A DNA stretch of 64,000 nt from contig NZ_FOMD01000001.1 in the NCBI RefSeq assembly GCF_900112525.1, forward strand, positions 1,178,001 to 1,242,000, in the 5' to 3' direction. The position numbers were made by a program, and so were the translations under genes. Positions 59,768 to 64,000 of the stretch are shown piece by piece. The notes below the pieces were generated by a model. It was not told the origin of the DNA and did not search any database. It saw only the letters and a list, made by a program, of their open reading frames with translations. Each line of letters starts with the position of its first letter. Position 1 is the stretch's first letter. Origin of the DNA: Klenkia taihuensis (GTDB lineage Bacteria > Actinomycetota > Actinomycetes > Mycobacteriales > Geodermatophilaceae).

Positions 59768-60223
59768 TCAGCCGGTCGGGTCGATCTCCTCCGGGTCGCG
59801 CCCGAGCAGCACCGCGACCTGGTCGACCACCACGTCGCGCACCAGGTCGGCGAGGTCCTCGGGGTCGTGCGCCCGGATCTCCAGCGGGCGCCGGTAGACC
59901 ACGATCCGCGGCGGGTGGTCGACGCCGTCCTCGCGCCGGCCGGGCAGCACCCGGGCCAGCGGCACGCTGCCGTCGTCGAGCACGTCGGCGTCCAGCACCA
60001 CCTCGTCCGGGCTGGAGTGGTCGACCCAGGGCACGTCCTCGACGGCGAACTCGACGCCGGCGAGCTCCTTCTCCCAGTGCCGCTCGATGTCCTCGACGGC
60101 GTCCAGCACGAGGTCGTCGAACTGCTCGGACCGGCTGCGCGACAGCGGGACCCCGGGCGGGACCAACCGGCCCCGCAGGCCACGGCCGTGCCGGTCGCGG
60201 CGGCGGGCGGGAGGTCGAGGCAT
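59768..60223 (-). CDS. Metallopeptidase-family (zincin-like, Rv3259-type) protein lacking HExxH
   Basis: A 151-residue protein matching the actinobacterial Rv3259 family (SRSRSEQFDDLVLDAVEDIERHW, then ARVLPGRREDGVDHPPRIVVYRRPLE and DPEEIDPTG). The family fold is zincin-like, but the position of the HExxH motif reads LVRDVVVDQVAV, so no zinc protease activity is expected. Located, as in mycobacteria, between whiB2 and the DUF3499 gene. Confidence 0.85.
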   Translation of the reverse strand: MPRPPARRRDRHGRGLRGRLVPPGVPLSRSRSEQFDDLVLDAVEDIERHWEKELAGVEFAVEDVPWVDHSSPDEVVLDADVLDDGSVPLARVLPGRREDGVDHPPRIVVYRRPLEIRAHDPEDLADLVRDVVVDQVAVLLGRDPEEIDPTG

Positions 60224-60306
60224 GGCGGGGCGAGCCTACGGGGCCACCGGGTGACCCCGGTGACACGGCCGCGGTGCGCCTCCTGACGCAACTCCGGCAG
60301 CGGGGC

Positions 60307-60312
60307 TAGGGT
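60307..60312 (+). promoter_or_regulatory. -10 box (TAGGGT) upstream of the DUF3499 gene
   Basis: TAGGGT ends 7 bases before a GTG at 60320 that opens a 5-codon frame ending at 60337. Confidence 0.5.
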
Positions 60313-60319
60313 GCCAGCC

Positions 60320-60337
60320 GTGAGGAACCGGTGGTGA
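60320..60337 (+). CDS. Possible 5-codon leaderless leader ORF
   Basis: GTG AGG AAC CGG TGG TGA would encode M-R-N-R-W. It starts where a leaderless transcript from the TAGGGT box would begin, and its stop overlaps the in-frame DUF3499 GTG at 60334 as GTGA. Speculative. Confidence 0.25.
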   Translation: MRNRW

Positions 60338-60684
60338 GGCAGTCACGTCGCTGCTCGCGCAGTGGGTGCGCGCAGCCGGCGGCGGCCACGCTGACCTACG
60401 TGTACGCGGAGTCCACGGCCGTCGTCGGGCCGTTGGCGACCTACTCCGAGCCGCACAGCTACGACCTGTGCGAGTTCCACGCCGAGCGGCTGACCGTGCC
60501 GCGGGGCTGGGAGGTCGTCCGCCACGAGGTCGACACCGAGGACTCCGGTCCCACCGGTGACGACCTCCTCGCGCTGGCCGACGCCGTCCGCGAGGCGGCC
60601 CGGCCCGAGCCCGAGCGCGACCCCGCCGACGACGGCTCGGGGACCCGGCGCGGCCACCTCCGGGTGCTGCCCAACCTGCCCTGA
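60331..60684 (+). CDS. DUF3499 family protein
   Basis: A 117-residue protein with the conserved RRCSRSGCAQPAAATLTYVYA start (a CxxxxC pair), STAVVGPLATYSEPHSYDLCEFHAERL and PRGWEVVR. The four Cys/His positions (CSRSGC, DLCEFH) suggest a zinc site. It is the Rv3258c family, always next to phosphomannomutase and WhiB2 genes in actinobacteria; function unknown. GTG 60331 or GTG 60334; the second has better spacing from GAGG at 60322. Confidence 0.88.
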   Translation: MVRQSRRCSRSGCAQPAAATLTYVYAESTAVVGPLATYSEPHSYDLCEFHAERLTVPRGWEVVRHEVDTEDSGPTGDDLLALADAVREAARPEPERDPADDGSGTRRGHLRVLPNLP

Positions 60685-60766
60685 CCCGGTTCGTCGGACC
60701 CCGTCGCTAGGGTCGCAGACGTCGGCCCGCCCGGGGCGACGACGACCGACCCGAGGTGGACCCGCG

Positions 60767-62146
60767 GTGCCCGACCTGTCCTCGCTCATCAAGGCCTACG
60801 ACGTCCGCGGGGTCGTGCCCGACCAGTGGGACGAGACCGTCGCCCGGGCCATCGGTGCGGCGTTCGCGGAGTTCGTGCACGCCGAGAGCGGGGCGACCGC
60901 CGTCGTCACCGCCCACGACATGCGCGAGACCTCCGTCCCGCTGTCCCGCGCCTTCGCCGAGGGCGTGCTCAGCCGGGGGGTCGACGTCGTGGAGGCCGGC
61001 CTGGGCTCCACCGACATGCTCTACTTCGCGGCCGGCAGCCTCGACCTGCCGGGCGCGATGTTCACCGCCAGCCACAACCCGGCGCGGTACAACGGCATCA
61101 AGATGTGCCGCGCAGGGGCAGCCCCCATCGGGCAGGACTCCGGCCTCGCGGAGATCCGGTCCTGGACCGAGCAGCTGCTCGACGGCGCCACGGTGTTCCG
61201 GCGCGAGGTCGCCGCGCCGGGCACGGCGACCAGCCGCGACGTGCTCGCCGAGTACTCGGCCTACCTGCGCGGGCTGGTCGACCTGACCGGCATCCGCCCG
61301 CTCAAGGTCGTCGTCGACGCCGGCAACGGCATGGGCGGGCACACCGTCCCGGTCGTGCTCTCCGGGCTGCCGCTCGAGGTGGTGCCGATGTACTTCGAGC
61401 TCGACGGCTCCTTCCCCAACCACGAGGCCAACCCGCTGGACCCGGCCAACCTGGTCGACCTGCAGCGCGCGGTCCCCGAGCACGGCGCCGACATCGGCCT
61501 GGCCTTCGACGGCGACGCCGACCGGGTGTTCGTCGTCGACGAGCACGGGGACCCCGTGAGCCCGTCGGCCATCACCGCGCTCGTCGCGGTGCGCGAGCTC
61601 GCCCGCGGGGTCGGGACGACGATCATCCACAACCTCATCACCTCGTCGGCAGTGCCCGAGATCGTCCGCGAGCACGGCGGCGAGCCCGTGCGCACCCGGG
61701 TCGGGCACAGCTTCATCAAGGCCGAGATGGCCCGCACCGACGCCGTGTTCGGCGGAGAGCACTCCGCGCACTACTACTTCCGCGACTTCTGGCGGGCCGA
61801 CACCGGCATGCTGGCCGCCCTGCACGTGCTGGCCGCCCTCGGGGAGCAGCCCCGGCCGCTGTCCGACCTGGCCGCCGCCTACAGCCGGTACAGCGCGTCG
61901 GGCGAGATCAACTCGACCGTGGACGACGCGGCCGGCCGCACCGCCGCCGTGCGCGACGCGTACACCGGCGAGGGGGGCGGCGTCGTGGACGAGCTCGACG
62001 GGCTGACCGTCACGCTGCCCGACGGCGCCTGGTTCAACCTGCGCGCCAGCAACACCGAGCCGCTGCTCCGGCTCAACGTCGAGGCCCCCGACGAGCAGCG
62101 GATGGCCCAGATCCGCGACGACGTGCTGAGGATGGTGCGCGCATGA
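60767..62146 (+). CDS. manB: Phosphomannomutase/phosphoglucomutase
   Basis: A 459-residue alpha-D-phosphohexomutase: KAYDVRGVVPDQW, TASHNPARYNGIKMC with the phosphorylated Ser near residue 102, AFDGDADRVFVVDE metal loop, GGEHSAHYYFRDFWRADTG sugar-binding loop and RASNTEPLLRLNVEA phosphate loop. It converts mannose-6-P to mannose-1-P for GDP-mannose. GTG 60767 has GAGGTGGA upstream, and a TAGGGT box at 60708-60713 could be its promoter. The stop overlaps the Trm112-like gene. Confidence 0.95.
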   Translation: MPDLSSLIKAYDVRGVVPDQWDETVARAIGAAFAEFVHAESGATAVVTAHDMRETSVPLSRAFAEGVLSRGVDVVEAGLGSTDMLYFAAGSLDLPGAMFTASHNPARYNGIKMCRAGAAPIGQDSGLAEIRSWTEQLLDGATVFRREVAAPGTATSRDVLAEYSAYLRGLVDLTGIRPLKVVVDAGNGMGGHTVPVVLSGLPLEVVPMYFELDGSFPNHEANPLDPANLVDLQRAVPEHGADIGLAFDGDADRVFVVDEHGDPVSPSAITALVAVRELARGVGTTIIHNLITSSAVPEIVREHGGEPVRTRVGHSFIKAEMARTDAVFGGEHSAHYYFRDFWRADTGMLAALHVLAALGEQPRPLSDLAAAYSRYSASGEINSTVDDAAGRTAAVRDAYTGEGGGVVDELDGLTVTLPDGAWFNLRASNTEPLLRLNVEAPDEQRMAQIRDDVLRMVRA

Positions 62147-62346
62147 CGACCGACCCGTTCCCCGGGACCCTGGGCATCGACCCGGCCCTGCTGGCCATCC
62201 TGGCCTGCCCGGACACCCACCACAGCCCGCTGACCCCCGACGCGGAGGCCGGCGAACTGCTGTGCTCCACCTGCGACCGGGCCTTCCCGGTCCGCGACGG
62301 CATCCCCGTGCTGCTGCTGGACGAGGCCCGGCACCGGTCGTCATGA
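62143..62346 (+). CDS. Trm112/UPF0434-like small protein
   Basis: A 67-residue protein: LLAILACPDTHHSPL, LLCSTCDRAFPVRDGIPVLL. The C-terminal CSTC and RDGIPVLL fit the Trm112-like zinc-binding family, but the N-terminal CPxC reads CPDTHH, so one Cys ligand is lost or replaced by His. 4-base overlaps join it to manB and to the SIS gene. Confidence 0.82.
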   Translation: MTTDPFPGTLGIDPALLAILACPDTHHSPLTPDAEAGELLCSTCDRAFPVRDGIPVLLLDEARHRSS

Positions 62347-63500
62347 CCTCGCCGGAGCTGGCCGAGGAGGTCCTCGACGACCCGGAGCTGCTCCGCGCCC
62401 GCGACCCGCGCGGCCTGCTGCCGGCGGTGGCCGGCGCCGGCGCGCAGGTCCGGGAGACCGCCGCGCTGACCCGGGAGGCGGGCCTGGAGCGCGTGACCGC
62501 GGCCGGCCGGCCGCGCGGGCTGGTCGTGGTCGCCCGTCGGGAGGGTGCGGTCGCCGCGGCCGTGCTGCGTGCGCTGCTGGGCCCCGCCAGCCCGGTCACC
62601 GTCGACGTCGTCCCCGGCCCGCAGCTGCCGGTGTGGATGGGGGCCTCCGACGTGGCCGTGGTGGCCACCCGGACCGGGGCCGGCACCTACGCCGTGACCC
62701 CGGCGCACGAGGCCGCCCGGCGAGGGGTGGCGGTGGTCGGCATCGGCGCCGAGGGCGCCCCGCTGCACGCCACCTGCGCGGGCAGCCGCGCCCCCTACGT
62801 CCCGCTGCCGCCCAGCCGGGTGCAGCACACCACGCTGTGGTCGCTGCTCACCCCGATGCTGCTGCTGGCCGCCGACCTCGGCCTGCTCGCGCCCGACCTG
62901 GCCGACACCGGGGCCGTCGCCGACGCCCTGGACGCCGTCGCCGCCGACTGCGGGCCGGTCACGCCCACCTACGCCAACCCGGCCAAGACGCTCGCCCTGG
63001 ACCTGCTGGACGCACTGCCGGTGCTCGTCGCCGAGGGCCCGCTGGCCGCAGCCGCGGCCGGCCGGGTCGCCGACCAGCTGGCCACCCTGGCCGGCCTGCC
63101 CGCCCCCACCTTCCGGCTGCCCGACCAGCGGGTGGCCGCCTGCGCCGTGCTGGGCGGTCCGCTGGCGCCCGACGCCGCCGAGGACTTCTTCCGCGACCGC
63201 GCCGAGCACGACGCCCGGCGGCTGCGGCTGATCACCGTGCGCGACAGCGGCGCCCCCGAGGACGGCCGCGGCGAGCGCGACCCCCGGTCGGCGTCCGAGG
63301 CGCTGCAGCAGGTGCTGCGCACCGCCGCCGAGCGGACCGTGCCCGTCACCGGCCTCGCCGACCAGGGCGCCGCCGAGGGCGCCGGCCGGCTGGTCACCGT
63401 CGCCCGGCAGCTGGTCGCCGGCGACCTCGCCGCGGTCTACCTGGCCCTGGCCCTGGACGCCGAGCGGGCACGGGGAGGCGGGGGCAGACTCCTCCCGTGA
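62343..63500 (+). CDS. SIS-domain protein, bifunctional phosphoglucose/phosphomannose isomerase-like
   Basis: A 385-residue two-domain SIS-like protein (LVVVARREGAVAAAVLRALL, VVATRTGAGTYAVTPAHEAARRG, ANPAKTLALDLLDALPVLVAEGP, and a C-terminal SIS half). Relatives (Rv3256c type) sit between phosphomannomutase and mannose isomerase genes. A mannose-6-P/fructose-6-P isomerase role is suggested by context, but the canonical catalytic Glu/His motif was not confirmed. ATG 62343 overlaps the previous stop. Confidence 0.8.
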   Translation: MTSPELAEEVLDDPELLRARDPRGLLPAVAGAGAQVRETAALTREAGLERVTAAGRPRGLVVVARREGAVAAAVLRALLGPASPVTVDVVPGPQLPVWMGASDVAVVATRTGAGTYAVTPAHEAARRGVAVVGIGAEGAPLHATCAGSRAPYVPLPPSRVQHTTLWSLLTPMLLLAADLGLLAPDLADTGAVADALDAVAADCGPVTPTYANPAKTLALDLLDALPVLVAEGPLAAAAAGRVADQLATLAGLPAPTFRLPDQRVAACAVLGGPLAPDAAEDFFRDRAEHDARRLRLITVRDSGAPEDGRGERDPRSASEALQQVLRTAAERTVPVTGLADQGAAEGAGRLVTVARQLVAGDLAAVYLALALDAERARGGGGRLLP

Positions 63501-64000
63501 CGCAACCAGCACGGCCGGCCGCCGACGCACCCGAGGCGGAGGGCGGTGGCCACGGCGGGGGAGCCAAGGCCGTCGTCGCCGCGCTGCTGGCCAACCTCGG
63601 CATCGCCGTGGCGAAGTTCGTCGCCTTCCTGGTGACCGGCGCGTCGTCGATGCTCGCCGAGGCCATCCACTCGGTCGCCGACTCCGGCAACCAGGTGCTG
63701 CTGCTGGTCGGCGGTCGCACCTCGCGGCGGGCAGCCGACGCCGAGCACCCCTTCGGCTTCGGCCGGGACCGCTACGTCTACGGCTTCCTGGTCGCGGTGG
63801 TGCTGTTCAGCGTCGGTGGCTGCTTCGCCGTCTACGAGGGCGTGCACAAGATCATCGAACCCGAGGAGCTCACCAGCCCCGGCTGGGCGTTCGGCGTCCT
63901 CGGCGTGGCCATCGTGCTGGAGTCGTTCTCCCTGCGCACCGCCAAGAAGGAGACCGACGCGGTCAAGCAGCCGGGGGACAGCTACTGGGCCTTCATCCGC
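63497..64000 (+). CDS. Cation diffusion facilitator transporter, 5' part
   Basis: GTG 63497 overlaps the SIS stop; 168 codons are present and the frame is open at the right edge. After a soluble start the product shows helices ALLANLGIAVAKFVAFLVTG, then SSMLAEAIHSVADSGNQVLLL with the His/Asp metal residues (HSVAD), and a HPFGFGRDRYVYGFL loop typical of CDF proteins. It exports Zn2+ or a similar divalent cation. Confidence 0.92.
   Translation, partial: MTQPARPAADAPEAEGGGHGGGAKAVVAALLANLGIAVAKFVAFLVTGASSMLAEAIHSVADSGNQVLLLVGGRTSRRAADAEHPFGFGRDRYVYGFLVAVVLFSVGGCFAVYEGVHKIIEPEELTSPGWAFGVLGVAIVLESFSLRTAKKETDAVKQPGDSYWAFIR

Noticed and set aside
58843-60291. Single long minus-strand frame read as one protein
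   Set aside because: Its 5' part overlaps the well-supported Rv3259-type gene in another frame; ATG 59766 next to that gene's stop is a better start.

Overview
The window is very GC-rich, densely coding DNA with many GTG starts and 4-base ATGA/GTGA gene overlaps. It carries an F420 biosynthesis pair, a WhiB regulator, acyl-CoA carboxylase genes and LGFP-repeat cell-wall proteins, so it is a chromosome segment from a high-GC actinobacterium. The gene content fits Geodermatophilaceae or a related lineage, but that placement is inference. Much of the order matches, from memory, the Mycobacterium tuberculosis Rv3255c-Rv3303c neighbourhood: lpdA, accA3, maf, accE5, accD5, birA, PH-domain protein, purK, purE, fadE25, TIGR03089, LCP, rmlD, wbbL, manB, fbiA/fbiB, whiB2, Rv3259, Rv3258c, manB/PMM.

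Layout. 1-4.1 kb: methylmalonyl-CoA mutase (mutA 3' part, mutB) and its chaperone GTPase meaB. 4.2-6.4 kb: lpdA-type flavoprotein and a fructosamine-kinase-like protein. 6.5-8.9 kb: secreted metallopeptidase with a Cys-paired LGFP tail. 8.9-13.1 kb (minus): accA-maf-accE-accD, ending in a 38-bp perfect palindrome. 13.2-18.8 kb: birA, a bacterial PH-domain protein and sbcD-sbcC. 18.9-23.1 kb: purK, purE, a pyruvyl-transferase-like protein and an acyl-CoA dehydrogenase. 23.1-26.9 kb (minus): LCP ligase, TIGR03089 protein and the scoA/scoB CoA transferase.

27.2-48.9 kb is a large surface-glycan and cell-wall locus absent from the remembered mycobacterial order. It holds two giant proteins of about 12 LGFP repeats each (one a PGRP/amidase), two polytopic GT-C-like proteins, and a cassette joined by six consecutive 4-base overlaps (GT-C-like protein, FAD oxidoreductase, degenerate GT2, SDR, TIM-barrel isomerase, GT2, GtrA). 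It also holds a Wzm/Wzt exporter with a GlfT1-type galactofuranosyltransferase, two more glycosyltransferases and UDP-galactopyranose mutase (glf). Much of 27-39 kb has visibly weaker third-position GC than the flanking housekeeping genes.

48.9-64 kb returns to conserved order: wbbL rhamnosyltransferase, mannose-1-phosphate guanylyltransferase, alkA-like glycosylase, rmlC/rmlA and rmlB/rmlD, fbiB/fbiA, whiB2, several conserved small proteins, phosphomannomutase, a Trm112-like protein, an SIS-domain isomerase and the start of a CDF transporter.

Taken together the rml genes, wbbL, glf, glfT1 and wzm/wzt could build and export a rhamnose-linked galactofuranose polymer. The LCP protein could attach it to peptidoglycan, and the LGFP proteins could bind it. 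No tRNA, rRNA, insertion sequence, prophage or CRISPR array was seen.
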